Translations under genes and position numbers: made by a program
In this document: positions 8,493 through 17,284 of the stretch, in pieces
Layout of the letters: each line of letters opens with the position of its first letter
How positions within the stretch are numbered: position 1 is the first letter of the stretch
Notes under the pieces: model-generated
What the model saw: the letters and a program-made list of their open reading frames with translations, nothing else
What the model was told of the DNA's origin: nothing
Database searches by the model: none
Assembly (NCBI GenBank): GCA_937975915.1
Contig: CALJTY010000042.1
Span: forward strand, 1-64,000
DNA: 64,000 bases
Origin: an uncultured Acidimicrobiaceae bacterium
GTDB taxonomy: Bacteria > Actinomycetota > Acidimicrobiia > Acidimicrobiales > RAAP-2
Direction: 5' to 3'

Positions 8493-8972
8493 ATGACTAT
8501 TTATGACATTGCAGTTAATTCCCTCGATGGCAAGCCATCATCCCTTGGAGCTTTCGCTGGAAAGACCGTTCTCGTAGTGAACGTTGCTTCAAAGTGCGGC
8601 CTCACACCTCAGTACACCGGACTTGAAGCACTTCAGAAGAAGTACGAGTCCAAGGGATTCAGTGTTGTTGGATTCCCATGCAACCAGTTCCTCGAACAAG
8701 AGCCAGGTAACGCAGAAGAAATTCAGACGTTCTGTTCAACGACATACGGTGTGACGTTCCCATTGATGGAAAAGATCGAAGTTAACGGTGAAAACCGTCA
8801 CCCTATTTACACAGAGCTCACCAAAGTTGCTGACGCAGAAGGCGTGAATGGCGACATTCGCTGGAACTTTGAAAAGTTTTTGATTACAGCTGATGGTTCA
8901 GTGCAGCGCTTCGCTCCACAAATTGAACCAGAAGACGCATCGATTGTTTCGGCAATCGAAGCTTCTCTTTAA
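8493..8972 (+). CDS. Glutathione peroxidase family thiol peroxidase (Cys type)
   Basis: The 159-residue protein carries the family signatures NVASKCGLTPQYTGLE (peroxidatic cysteine in place of selenocysteine), GFPCNQFLEQEPG and WNFEKFL (catalytic Trp and Asn). Bacterial Cys-GPx enzymes usually reduce peroxides with thioredoxin. The frame is open further upstream, but the ATG at 8493 begins the normal family N-terminus (TIYDIAVNSLDGKPSSL) and lies six bases after a TATGTT box. The stop codon overlaps the stop of the convergent acetyltransferase in a shared TTAA. Confidence 0.95.
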   Translation: MTIYDIAVNSLDGKPSSLGAFAGKTVLVVNVASKCGLTPQYTGLEALQKKYESKGFSVVGFPCNQFLEQEPGNAEEIQTFCSTTYGVTFPLMEKIEVNGENRHPIYTELTKVADAEGVNGDIRWNFEKFLITADGSVQRFAPQIEPEDASIVSAIEASL

Positions 8973-9877
8973 CCAAGAGTCGCTCGTAGACGTACATACG
9001 TCGAAGTAAATCCGTAATCCAGCCAAAAGGCTTTTGCCTGAACGTTGGTGCTGCGCCAATTCACCTCAGTAAACCGTGCGCCTTCTACTTGCGCATTACG
9101 GAGTGCTTCATCAATCAATGCCGTTGCAATGCCTTTGCGCCTATGGTCTGCAAGTACAACAACGTCACTTAGGTGAGCAGTTTCGTCGTGCGAACTTCTC
9201 CTCGGAGGAAGCGGAAATGAGACACAGTGCGCAACTGGGTCACCTTTGTTTTCAACAATGAAGTAACTGGTGTCAGGATCTTCAATCGTTTCAATGAGAT
9301 CTTCTTCTCTCGACGCTCTGGATGTTTCGACGTCTCCACCTTGATACTGCTCAAGCAAATCATCAAGGGCGAGCGCCGTAGGTAGGTCCTGTGGCCCGCC
9401 GAGTCGAACGCTGTACTCGAGTGGAAGTGATCTCGACTGTAAGGAATCAAGTTTCATGACGCCATGCTCATGAACAACTTCGAACCCCAAATCACTCCAT
9501 GGCTGAAGTGACGACTCGGAGTTAAGTACCCAAACGAATACTTCGCTAGCTCCTCGAGATTTCCACTCAGTCGATGCGACTCGATACAGTTCTTTGAGAT
9601 CACTGGGTGAGTCAAAAGAAACTCCGTCTGGGCCAATCCAAACGCCGGTCTGCTCAGATGAGCCCTGGAGCACCGCGCCATAGATGTGTCCCATGAGACT
9701 GCCTTCGTCGCACACCCACGTTCCTTCTCGCGCACCAAAAAGTGCGGACTCAAATGCTTCCGCGTCAAAGTCTGGGTTAATAAGAGGATTTTGCTGAGCT
9801 TCATAGCGAAGTCGACTCGCCACTCGTGAAGCAATGAAAGAAATGTCTTCTACGTTGAGGTTTCGTATTAAAGCCAT
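8969..9877 (-). CDS. Tandem GNAT acetyltransferase
   Basis: The 302-residue protein appears to hold two GNAT folds: a degenerate N-terminal one (about residues 1-145) and a clearer C-terminal one. The C-terminal domain has LSDVVVLADHRRKGIATALI, the acetyl-CoA pyrophosphate loop, and AKAFWLDYGFTST. Two fused GNAT domains of about 300 residues is the architecture of mycothiol synthase MshD, but I see no sequence feature that proves that role. The divergent HAD gene starts only some 20-40 bp away. ACCGTA at 9884-9889, read on the minus strand as TACGGT, lies six bases before the ATG, so the mRNA is probably leaderless. Confidence 0.85.
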   Translation of the reverse strand: MALIRNLNVEDISFIASRVASRLRYEAQQNPLINPDFDAEAFESALFGAREGTWVCDEGSLMGHIYGAVLQGSSEQTGVWIGPDGVSFDSPSDLKELYRVASTEWKSRGASEVFVWVLNSESSLQPWSDLGFEVVHEHGVMKLDSLQSRSLPLEYSVRLGGPQDLPTALALDDLLEQYQGGDVETSRASREEDLIETIEDPDTSYFIVENKGDPVAHCVSFPLPPRRSSHDETAHLSDVVVLADHRRKGIATALIDEALRNAQVEGARFTEVNWRSTNVQAKAFWLDYGFTSTYVRLRATLG

Positions 9878-9883
9878 GCCTCA

Positions 9884-9889
9884 ACCGTA
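9884..9889 (-). promoter_or_regulatory. -10 box (TACGGT) of the GNAT gene
   Basis: On the minus strand TACGGT lies exactly six bases before the ATG at 9877. It overlaps a TACCGT box on the plus strand (9888-9893) that could serve the divergent HAD gene, so the two genes seem to share one promoter core. Confidence 0.45.
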
Positions 9890-9915
9890 CCGTTTTGATG
9901 TGCCAGAGTTGCAGA

Positions 9916-10575
9916 GTGAGTTTGCGCGCAACCTTGTTCGACATGGACGGTCTCTTGATCGATTCAGAGATTCTTTGGCACAAGGCTGAGCTGGAGATTT
10001 TTCCATCACTCGGAGTCCAGTTCGATGACGGCGCAGGTCGCCAAACTAAGGGAATGTACGTCGAAGAAGTAGTGGCGTTCTGGTTCGCAAAGTATCCATG
10101 GAGTGGGCCTTCAACGAGTGATGTGACCCAGATGCTGCTCAACCGGGTCGGCGAACTTGTAGAAAGTGAAGGAGTACTTCTTCCTGGGGCTATTCGAGCA
10201 ATTGAACTCGCGAGCGAATACGGACCGGTTGCTATAGCCAGTTCTACACCGACCGCACTCATTCATCGCTGCCTCGATAACTTCTCACTTCGCGACAAAT
10301 TTGTCAGCATCAATTCCGCTCAAGATGAGGAATATGGAAAACCTCACCCTGGAGTGTTTATTTCTGGCGCAAAGTCGCTGGGGGTTTCACCAAAAGAGTG
10401 CTTGGTTTTTGAAGATTCCGCCGCAGGGGTGCTCGCTGCCAAAGCGGGGAGCATGAGCGTTATTGCGGTACCCACAAAAGAAGACCGTGAATTACCCGCC
10501 TTCAAACTCGCTGATGTGGTGCTTTCATCGCTGGAAGAACTTTCTCCTGACTGGCTGAGCGCCAAATTCGCCTAA
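9916..10575 (+). CDS. HAD-superfamily hydrolase (beta-phosphoglucomutase/sugar phosphatase-like)
   Basis: The protein has about 219 residues. HAD motif I is LFDMDGLLIDSE (nucleophile and acid Asp), motif II is VAIASSTPT, the lysine is in YGKPHPGVF, and motif III is CLVFEDSAAGVLAAKAG. An alpha-helical cap lies between motifs I and II, as in subfamily I phosphatases and phosphomutases acting on sugar phosphates. The start is uncertain. GTG at 9916 gives the normal short N-terminus before motif I, while ATG 9898 and TTG 9895 are in frame upstream. None has a good ribosome-binding site. The natural substrate is unknown. Confidence 0.88.
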   Translation: MSLRATLFDMDGLLIDSEILWHKAELEIFPSLGVQFDDGAGRQTKGMYVEEVVAFWFAKYPWSGPSTSDVTQMLLNRVGELVESEGVLLPGAIRAIELASEYGPVAIASSTPTALIHRCLDNFSLRDKFVSINSAQDEEYGKPHPGVFISGAKSLGVSPKECLVFEDSAAGVLAAKAGSMSVIAVPTKEDRELPAFKLADVVLSSLEELSPDWLSAKFA

Positions 10576-10631
10576 ACGGTTCTTCGTAGTCGTGCTGGTT
10601 AGTACGATTGAGTGATTATTTAAGGAGACCC

Positions 10632-13600
10632 GTGGTATTTCGCCCCGTCAGTGCCGAACTTGATTTTGTGGCCATTGAGGAAGCCGAGCTTGCTCGGTGG
10701 GAGAAGAACGACGTTTTTGCACGCTCAATGAGCCAGCGCGAAGGGAAAACTCCTTGGATCTTTTACGAAGGTCCACCAACTGCCAACGGTATGCCTGGAC
10801 TTCACCACGTCTGGGCACGTGTTTACAAAGACCTCTTCTGTCGTTACCAAACTATGAACGGACACTTCGTCGCACGACGAGCCGGTTGGGACACCCACGG
10901 ACTTCCAGTTGAAGTACAAGTAGAAAAGCAACTTGGTATTTCAGGCAAGAAGGCCATTGAAGAAGAAGTCGGCATTGCTGAGTTCACACGACTCTGTCGA
11001 GAGTCAGTGCTTACCTACGTTGGTGAGTTTGAAAAACTTACCAACCGTATTGGTTACTGGACTGACATGGAGAATGCTTATTACACCTACACCCCGCAAT
11101 ATGTGGAATCAGTTTGGTGGCAGCTCCAACAACTCTTTGACCGCGAACTGCTCTATAAGGACTACAAAGTTGTTCCGTACTGTGCACGTTGTGGCACGGC
11201 ACTTTCTTCGCACGAACTAGCTCAACCCGGTGCTTACGCTGATGAACTCGACGAGAGTTGCTACATCAAGCTTCGTATTACCGACGCCGATGCGCACGGT
11301 GGGCTGAAGGGTGCAACGCACCTTGCGGTCTGGACCACTACACCGTGGACACTTCCTTCAAACGTTGCAATTGCCGTGAACCCTGACGTCACCTACGCAG
11401 TTGTGGACGGCGTTGTTGTTGCTGAAGCGTTGATTGAATCTGTGTTTGGTGAAGGCGTTAAGGCCAACGCCACGCTGAAGGGAACTGAACTTCTGAACGT
11501 TCATTACGAGCGTCCATTTGATGATGTGAAGTACCCAGACGGTGTTGATACTTGTTACGTCATTCCTGCTGACTACGTCACAACTGAAGATGGAACCGGA
11601 CTTGTTCACCAGTCGCCAGCCTTTGGTGAAATCGACCGAGTCAATTGCCGTCAGTTTGGTCTGCCAATTGTGAATCCAGTTGGACAAGATGGAAAATTCA
11701 CTGCTGACATTCCGTGGCTAGAGGGCCAAGGCGTTCGTGAAGCGAACGCTGGAATCAACAATGAACTGGAAAAGCGTGGGATTCTTTTACGTCGCTTTGA
11801 CTTCACTCACTCACTGCCGCACTGCTGGCGCTGTGGCACGGTAATTATCTACTGGGCTAAGCCAAGTTGGTACATCGCCACGAGCAAGTTCAAAGATCAA
11901 CTTATTTCTGAAAATGCTGGCATTGACTGGCACCCCGGACACATTCGAGATGGTCGAATGGGTGAGTGGCTCAACAACAACGTTGACTGGGCACTCTCTC
12001 GAGACCGCTATTGGGGAACGCCGCTTCCTATTTGGGCCTGTGAAGATAATCACTTCACCTGCGTTGGTTCACTCGCAGAACTTTCTGAACTAACGGGAAC
12101 AGATCAGTCAAAGCTCGATCCGCACCGTCCAAACATTGACGACATCAAGATGAATTGTCGCACGTGTGGAAAAGAAGCAGTCCGCGAAATCCCTGTAATC
12201 GACGCCTGGTTCGACTCTGGTGCAATGCCTGCAGCACAAGTTGGGTTCCCTCACGTAGCTGGCTCAAAAGAAGCAATGCAGTTCCCGGCACAGCTGGTTG
12301 TTGAAGCAATTGACCAAACGCGTGGATGGTTCTATTCACTACTTGCTGTCAACACGCTTGTCTTCGGTAAGTCTCCTTACGAGCACGTTTTGTGCCTCGG
12401 ACACATTGTTGACGAAACCGGAAAGAAGATGAGTAAGTCCGTCGGAAACGTGATTGATCCGTGGGAAGTGCTCAACACTCGTGGAGCAGACCCTCTTCGC
12501 TGGTGGATGTTTAGCCAGGGATCACCGTGGACTTCTACTCGCGCAGGGCTTGGCGCGATTGACGCTTCACTTCGTGACACGCTCGCAACGCTATGGAACA
12601 CGTTCAGCTTCTTTACAACGTATGCATCACTCAACAACTTCGACCCTGCTGACCCTGAAATTCCAGCACCGCAGGACCGTCAAGAAATCGATAAGTGGAT
12701 TCTGTCTCGACTCGAGAGCGTGACCGTTGCTGTAACGGCTGCGCTCGATGGTTATGAACCACTCAGTGGTTGTGACGCATTGCACGACTTGATTGATGAT
12801 TTGTCGAACTGGTATGTACGTCGGAGTCGTCGTCGTTTCTGGCGAACTGATCCGAACGTTCCACGTTCAGACTCACTCGCAGCACAGGCAACCCTGCTCG
12901 AAGTCTTGCAGCGCATCACGTTGATCATGGCTCCATTCATTCCGTTTGTTTCTGAGCGCATGTACGCAGAACTCTTTGACGTAAAAGAAACCGACTCTGT
13001 TCACTTGGCTGACTGGCCAAAGAGCAACCCTGAGATGAGGAATGTTGCTCTTGAAGAATCAATGGATGTCGCTCGCAGGCTCACATCACTAGGTCGTGCC
13101 TCACGCGCTGAAGCTGGCGTTAAAGTTCGCCAACCTCTCGCTCGCGCACTCGTTTTCTTGCCTGTCGGTGCTCCAATGCCACCGGAAGGAATTGTGGAGG
13201 ACGAGCTCAACGTTGACGTTCTTGAATATGGTGCAGAGCTCGCCGACGTACTCAGCTTCGAACTCGTTCCAAATTTCCGCACCGTTGGGCCACGACTTGG
13301 TGAAGCGGTGAAAGAATTGAAACCTGCGCTCTTGAAGCTTGATTCAGTCAAGGCTGCTGAAACACTCGAAGCTGGCGGAAACGTGGCAATCATACTTTCC
13401 ACTGGCGTATTTGAGCTCGGAAGTGAAGACATTGAACTTCGCGTTAAGAGTCAAGGCGGTTTCGCTGTTTCGAGAGAAGGTGGAGAAGTCATCGCTCTCG
13501 ATCTAGCTCTGGATGACGGCTTACTGCGACGCGGTTACTTGCGTGACGTTGTTCGCCAGGTCCAAGATCTTCGAAAGAATTCTGGACTCGATGTATCTGA

Positions 13601-13769
13601 CCGAATCATCTTGCACGTACAGGGCATTGATGACCTGAGTGATGGATTCGAATTACTGGGCACTGAAGTGCTCGCTACTGAAGTCTTAAGTGGTGCTGGC
13701 TCTGGTGAGGGAACTGTTCTTGAGCTCGACGACGAGCGTGTGGCTATGGTTTGGGTCGCAAAGGCGTAA
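10632..13769 (+). CDS. ileS: Isoleucyl-tRNA synthetase (type 2, eukaryote-like)
   Basis: The protein has about 1045 residues. The class I signatures are PTANGMPGLHHVWARVYKDL (HIGH-equivalent GLHH) and GKKMSKSVGNVIDP (KMSKS). The editing domain contains AVWTTTPWTLPSN, and the active-site region has NNVDWALSRDRYWGTPLPIW. The length and the long C-terminal region after the anticodon-binding domain fit the type 2 IleRS found in actinobacteria, which is often less sensitive to mupirocin. The start is placed at GTG 10632, after AAGGAG at 10622-10627. An in-frame TTG at 10608 lies at a TACGAT -10 box (10603-10608) and so upstream of the probable transcript start. No T-box is visible in the short upstream region. 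Confidence 0.97.
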   Translation: MVFRPVSAELDFVAIEEAELARWEKNDVFARSMSQREGKTPWIFYEGPPTANGMPGLHHVWARVYKDLFCRYQTMNGHFVARRAGWDTHGLPVEVQVEKQLGISGKKAIEEEVGIAEFTRLCRESVLTYVGEFEKLTNRIGYWTDMENAYYTYTPQYVESVWWQLQQLFDRELLYKDYKVVPYCARCGTALSSHELAQPGAYADELDESCYIKLRITDADAHGGLKGATHLAVWTTTPWTLPSNVAIAVNPDVTYAVVDGVVVAEALIESVFGEGVKANATLKGTELLNVHYERPFDDVKYPDGVDTCYVIPADYVTTEDGTGLVHQSPAFGEIDRVNCRQFGLPIVNPVGQDGKFTADIPWLEGQGVREANAGINNELEKRGILLRRFDFTHSLPHCWRCGTVIIYWAKPSWYIATSKFKDQLISENAGIDWHPGHIRDGRMGEWLNNNVDWALSRDRYWGTPLPIWACEDNHFTCVGSLAELSELTGTDQSKLDPHRPNIDDIKMNCRTCGKEAVREIPVIDAWFDSGAMPAAQVGFPHVAGSKEAMQFPAQLVVEAIDQTRGWFYSLLAVNTLVFGKSPYEHVLCLGHIVDETGKKMSKSVGNVIDPWEVLNTRGADPLRWWMFSQGSPWTSTRAGLGAIDASLRDTLATLWNTFSFFTTYASLNNFDPADPEIPAPQDRQEIDKWILSRLESVTVAVTAALDGYEPLSGCDALHDLIDDLSNWYVRRSRRRFWRTDPNVPRSDSLAAQATLLEVLQRITLIMAPFIPFVSERMYAELFDVKETDSVHLADWPKSNPEMRNVALEESMDVARRLTSLGRASRAEAGVKVRQPLARALVFLPVGAPMPPEGIVEDELNVDVLEYGAELADVLSFELVPNFRTVGPRLGEAVKELKPALLKLDSVKAAETLEAGGNVAIILSTGVFELGSEDIELRVKSQGGFAVSREGGEVIALDLALDDGLLRRGYLRDVVRQVQDLRKNSGLDVSDRIILHVQGIDDLSDGFELLGTEVLATEVLSGAGSGEGTVLELDDERVAMVWVAKA

Positions 13770-13821
13770 CGTTTTTCGTTGTTTGACAAAACAATGTGAC
13801 GTTTGTACCGACTGAAATCTA

Positions 13822-13844
13822 ATTATGACCTTTATAGTCATGAT
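13822..13844. promoter_or_regulatory. Imperfect dyad ATTATGAC-N7-GTCATGAT over a -10 box
   Basis: An 8-bp inverted repeat with one mismatch and a 7-bp spacer overlaps TATAGT, a likely -10 box for the yceI gene. The layout is that of a repressor operator. The regulator is unknown. Confidence 0.35.
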
Positions 13845-13877
13845 TACACAAAAGTGTTCAAATCAAAGGAAATTTTC

Positions 13878-14423
13878 ATGAGCAACCTCCCGGCTGCAGG
13901 CGTCTACACCGTCGACTCAGTACACAGTTCAATCGGTTTTACCGTTCGCCACCTCGTAGCTTCAAAGGTTCGTGGCACGTTCACCGACTTTGAAGGAACC
14001 GTAACAATCGGCGATACCCCAGAAACCTCTTCAGTAGAAGCAACCGTTAAGGCGGCTTCGATTTCAACCGCTAACGAAATGCGCGATGGTCACCTTAAGT
14101 CGTCAGACTTCCTTGAAGAAGAGAAGTTCCCGACACTCAACTTGAAGTCAACTTCAATTAAGGCAAAGAGCGGTGATGACTACGAGCTTGTTGCAGATCT
14201 CACCATCAAGGGTGTCACTAAGCCAATTACGTTCGCACTTGAATTCCTAGGCTCTGGTCCATCAATGACTCCAGGGGTATCAGTTGCTGGCTTTGAAGCA
14301 AAGGGTGAGTTTGATCGCCGTGACTTTGGAGTTGACTTCGAAGGCGCTCTTGAAAATGGATCGCTCGTAGTTGGCCACAAAATTGGTCTTGAATTCAACA
14401 TTGAGGCTGCTTCACAGGCCTAA
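13878..14423 (+). CDS. YceI family protein
   Basis: The 181-residue protein spans a complete YceI domain: GVYTVDSVHSSIGFTVRHL at the start, EMRDGHLKSSDFLEEEKFPT in the middle and ADLTIKGVTKPITFALEF towards the end. YceI proteins form a lipocalin-like barrel that binds isoprenoid or other long hydrophobic molecules. No signal peptide is present, so it probably stays in the cytoplasm, as many actinobacterial forms do. The start ATG follows AAAGGA. The frame is open upstream, but that part lies in the promoter. The gene appears monocistronic, with a promoter dyad upstream and a strong hairpin terminator downstream. Confidence 0.95.
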   Translation: MSNLPAAGVYTVDSVHSSIGFTVRHLVASKVRGTFTDFEGTVTIGDTPETSSVEATVKAASISTANEMRDGHLKSSDFLEEEKFPTLNLKSTSIKAKSGDDYELVADLTIKGVTKPITFALEFLGSGPSMTPGVSVAGFEAKGEFDRRDFGVDFEGALENGSLVVGHKIGLEFNIEAASQA

Positions 14424-14440
14424 GTCAGTTGTTTTGCTTG

Positions 14441-14470
14441 ATGCCGGGGGCTTTTTGCCCCCGGCATTTT
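14441..14470 (+). terminator. Intrinsic terminator after yceI
   Basis: A perfect 11-bp stem (ATGCCGGGGGC / GCCCCCGGCAT) with a TTTTT loop is followed by TTTT. It lies 17 bases after the yceI stop codon. Confidence 0.85.
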
Positions 14471-14476
14471 GCTTAC

Positions 14477-14482
14477 TACGAT
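14477..14482 (+). promoter_or_regulatory. -10 box (TACGAT) of the small membrane protein gene
   Basis: TACGAT followed by exactly six bases and ATG at 14489. It lies just after the yceI terminator, so this small gene has its own leaderless promoter. Confidence 0.45.
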
Positions 14483-14488
14483 GGACTC

Positions 14489-14617
14489 ATGAGTGAAAAC
14501 GAAAAGGGCAAGCACAAAGGCGTTAAGACGTCTCTTGGAATTGTTGGAGTTCTCTCAACGATTGTTTCGGTCTGGTGGTTCGCACTACGTCCTCGCCGCA
14601 AAAAAGACAAAGAATAA
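14489..14617 (+). CDS. Small single-span membrane protein
   Basis: The 42-residue protein has a polar, lysine-rich N-terminus, one hydrophobic segment (LGIVGVLSTIVSVWWFAL) and a strongly basic tail (RPRRKKDKE). That arrangement suggests one membrane helix. No family is recognised. Support comes from the composition and from the TACGAT box six bases before the ATG. It sits between the yceI terminator and an MFS gene 47 bp downstream. Confidence 0.55.
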   Translation: MSENEKGKHKGVKTSLGIVGVLSTIVSVWWFALRPRRKKDKE

Positions 14618-14664
14618 TTTCTTAAGGCGCCGATAACGCTGCACACTAAGTAGCGTTGTGTTCC

Positions 14665-15900
14665 ATGGCTTACGTTGCGCTCGCACCTCTTCGACACCGA
14701 AGTTTCGCTCTCGCCGTAATCTCAAACTTCACCTCCTCTGTAGGGACATGGATGCAGAGTGTTGCGCTCGGCGTTTATTTCACCGAAACCACACACAACC
14801 CTGTTTGGCTTGGGCTCCTTACTTTTTGCGGCTGGTTGCCAGCAATTATTGGTTCGCCCCTGGGTGGCATCGTTGCGGACCGTTTTGATCGACAAAAGTG
14901 GATTCAGCTCAACAACTTAATCATGACTGTTACTGCAACACTGCTTGCTGTTGCACTTTTCATGGATCACTTAACGCCATTCGTTGCTTGCACACTTGCA
15001 CTTATTGAAGGACTGTCAAGTTCTTCATCGTGGGCGGGGTGGCAGTCACTGCTTCGTGACCTCGTTGATACCGATGAAGTAGTCGCAGCAATCTCGCTCT
15101 CCTCAGCTCAATTCAACTTGGGAAGAATTATTGGCCCAGTGCTCGCAGCGGCGGCACTCGGATTCGGTTCTCCCGCAATCTGCTTTGTGGCGAATGCTGT
15201 TTCGTTTGCGGTCGTCGTCATCATGTTCTTCTTTGTTAAAACCAAGCCTCGTGCCAAAGTTCTTACAAAAGTTCAACCATTAAAAGAACTCGTGGTTGGA
15301 ATGAAGCAAGCGTGGCGCGTTCTTGGTTGCCGTTATCCAATCATTGGCGTTGGAATTGTTGGACTTATTATCAGCCCATTCATCACTCTTATCCCAGCTA
15401 TGGCGATTGACGTTCTTCACTCTGGGAGAGTTGGGACTTCATGGCTCGTAACAGCTCAAGGAGTTGGTGCCGTGATTGCCGCGTTTACACTTCCGGCCGT
15501 TACTCGTAGAACCTCACGAGCGAAGGTCATTAAGTACTCAATGGCGATGCTCGCGGTCGGTGACTTTCTCTACGGCGCCTCACCGAACTTTGTTTGCGCC
15601 ATGTTGTCGCTTACGCTGCTCGGGGGAGCGTACGTCGGTGCGTTAAATGGCTTCAATGCTGCAGTTCAGCTGTATGCACCAATCTCAGAGCGCTCTCGAA
15701 TACTCAGTCTCTACACATTGTCGCTCTCGGTGTTTTATCCATTTGGTGCGCTACTGACGTCGTGGCTATCCAAACTTGTTGGAATTAGGGAAATAACTCT
15801 TATTTCTGCCGGGCTAATGGCACTTGTTGTTCTCTACCTCGTGATTCGAGGAGAAAAGGTCTGGTCCGCAATTAGTGGGCCGGTGGTTGAGTCGAAGTAA
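14665..15900 (+). CDS. MFS transporter (MFS_3/EntS-like)
   Basis: The protein has about 411 residues and roughly 12 membrane helices. The N-terminal SFALAVISNFTSSVGTWMQS and the loop GGIVADRFDRQKWIQ are typical of the MFS_3 branch (EntS and macrolide or siderophore exporters, DHA3 type). It probably exports a small molecule, and the substrate is unknown. Start ATG 14665 is preferred over an in-frame TTG at 14656, because TAGCGT, a possible -10 box, ends eight bases before the ATG. The aldehyde dehydrogenase that follows starts 20 bp after the stop. Confidence 0.88.
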   Translation: MAYVALAPLRHRSFALAVISNFTSSVGTWMQSVALGVYFTETTHNPVWLGLLTFCGWLPAIIGSPLGGIVADRFDRQKWIQLNNLIMTVTATLLAVALFMDHLTPFVACTLALIEGLSSSSSWAGWQSLLRDLVDTDEVVAAISLSSAQFNLGRIIGPVLAAAALGFGSPAICFVANAVSFAVVVIMFFFVKTKPRAKVLTKVQPLKELVVGMKQAWRVLGCRYPIIGVGIVGLIISPFITLIPAMAIDVLHSGRVGTSWLVTAQGVGAVIAAFTLPAVTRRTSRAKVIKYSMAMLAVGDFLYGASPNFVCAMLSLTLLGGAYVGALNGFNAAVQLYAPISERSRILSLYTLSLSVFYPFGALLTSWLSKLVGIREITLISAGLMALVVLYLVIRGEKVWSAISGPVVESK

Positions 15901-15907
15901 ATACTGC

Positions 15908-15913
15908 CAGAAT
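15908..15913 (+). promoter_or_regulatory. -10-like box (CAGAAT) of the semialdehyde dehydrogenase gene
   Basis: CAGAAT followed by six bases and GTG at 15920. The same CAGAATAGA arrangement precedes mnmA at 18450. Confidence 0.4.
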
Positions 15914-15919
15914 AGAGGC

Positions 15920-17284
15920 GTGCCCTTTATCTCTATAAATCCAGCAACCGAAGAAGTAAACGCAACCTACGACTCACACAGTGATGCAGAAGTTCAACTA
16001 GCGATTGCACGCGCTCACGAAGCGTTCGACTCATGGAAAAAGCTTTCTTTTGCTGATCGCGCACTTCTCATGGTTAGGGCGGCTGAACTGCTGGAAAGCG
16101 AAATCCCAGTTACGGCAGAACTTATGAGTTCAGAAATGGGTAAGACATTCGCCGCCGCAAAGGGTGAAGCGGCAAAGTGTGCGAGCACAATGCGTTACTA
16201 CGCCGAGCATGCTGAAGCATTGCTGCAAACTGAAATAGTAAAAACCCCAGCGAGCAATAGTGGCGTTCGCTACGACCCAACGGGCGCTCTCTTTGGAGTG
16301 ATGCCTTGGAACTTTCCACTTTGGCAAATCACTCGGTTTGTTGCTCCGAATATCATGGCGGGGAACGTTGTTTTGATTAAGCATGCACCGAATGTTCCTG
16401 GCTGTGCGCAGTACATGGCTGATCTTTTTAAGCGCTCTGGGTTCCCTGAAGGTATTTACACCAATCTCTTTGTTGAGATTGAACAAGTTGAAGCAATCAT
16501 TGCTGACCCACGTATTCAGGGCGTAACACTCACTGGATCTGAGCGAGCTGGGCGCAGTGTGGCCGCTCTCGCTGGAAAGTATTTGAAGAAGTGTGTTCTA
16601 GAGCTTGGTGGATCTGATCCATTCATTGTCGCGAGTTCTGCTGACATGGATCACACAATTCCTTTGGCTGTTACTGCACGGGTGCAGAACAATGGACAAG
16701 CATGCATCGCTGCTAAGCGTTTCATTGTTGTGAAGGACCGCGCCGAAGAATTCACCGCAAAATTCACAGAAGCAATGAAGGCCGTGCCCGTTGGATCTCC
16801 AATGGAGCCAACTACCGTTCTTGGGCCACTCGTGAACAAATCACAATTCGAGCTCATCACAGCACAGGTTGCTGATTCAATTGCAAAGGGCGCAGTTGTG
16901 CTCGCTGGTGGAGCACCACTAGAGGGCAAGGGCTACTTCTATCCAGCAACTGTGCTTTCTAACGTTCCAAGTACTTCACGTGCTGGGTGTGAAGAACTCT
17001 TTGGTCCAGTGGCTGTGGTTCACGTTGTTGAAGACCTCGCAGAAGCAATTGAAGTTGCGAACGCCACACCGTGGGGGCTTGGGGCAATGGTGTACGCAAC
17101 TGACGAAAACGAAATTCATCAAGTAATTGTTGGTATTGATGCGGGAATGGTGTTCGCCAATGCGAACGTCGCTTCAATGCCTGAGCTTCCATTTGGTGGA
17201 ACAAAGAGCTCAGGTTTCGGTCGTGAATTAGGGGCGAATGGTATTCGTGAGTTCATGAATGCCAAAACGTTCTACGTGGCATGA
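15920..17284 (+). CDS. NAD(P)-dependent succinate-semialdehyde dehydrogenase-type ALDH
   Basis: The protein has about 454 residues. Its signatures are VMPWNFPLWQITRFVAPNIM, GNVVLIKHAPNVPGCA, CVLELGGSDPFIV (catalytic Glu) and NNGQACIAAKRFIV (catalytic Cys). This pattern, with a short N-terminus that begins at FISINPATEEV, is typical of the GabD2/Sad branch that oxidises succinate semialdehyde to succinate. It could provide the last step for GABA made by the amine operon at 1-7 kb, though it is 9 kb away. The start is GTG 15920, six bases after a CAGAAT box. The longer frame would run into the MFS gene. Its stop overlaps the start of the cysteine desulfurase (ATGA). Confidence 0.88.
   Translation: MPFISINPATEEVNATYDSHSDAEVQLAIARAHEAFDSWKKLSFADRALLMVRAAELLESEIPVTAELMSSEMGKTFAAAKGEAAKCASTMRYYAEHAEALLQTEIVKTPASNSGVRYDPTGALFGVMPWNFPLWQITRFVAPNIMAGNVVLIKHAPNVPGCAQYMADLFKRSGFPEGIYTNLFVEIEQVEAIIADPRIQGVTLTGSERAGRSVAALAGKYLKKCVLELGGSDPFIVASSADMDHTIPLAVTARVQNNGQACIAAKRFIVVKDRAEEFTAKFTEAMKAVPVGSPMEPTTVLGPLVNKSQFELITAQVADSIAKGAVVLAGGAPLEGKGYFYPATVLSNVPSTSRAGCEELFGPVAVVHVVEDLAEAIEVANATPWGLGAMVYATDENEIHQVIVGIDAGMVFANANVASMPELPFGGTKSSGFGRELGANGIREFMNAKTFYVA

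Noticed and set aside
10608..10631. TTG 10608 as the ileS start
   Set aside because: It lies at the end of a TACGAT -10 box, so it would be upstream of the transcript start. GTG 10632 follows AAGGAG and gives a normal N-terminus.
10576..10631. T-box leader for ileS
   Set aside because: The upstream region is only about 55 bp and has no T-box sequence or terminator stem.
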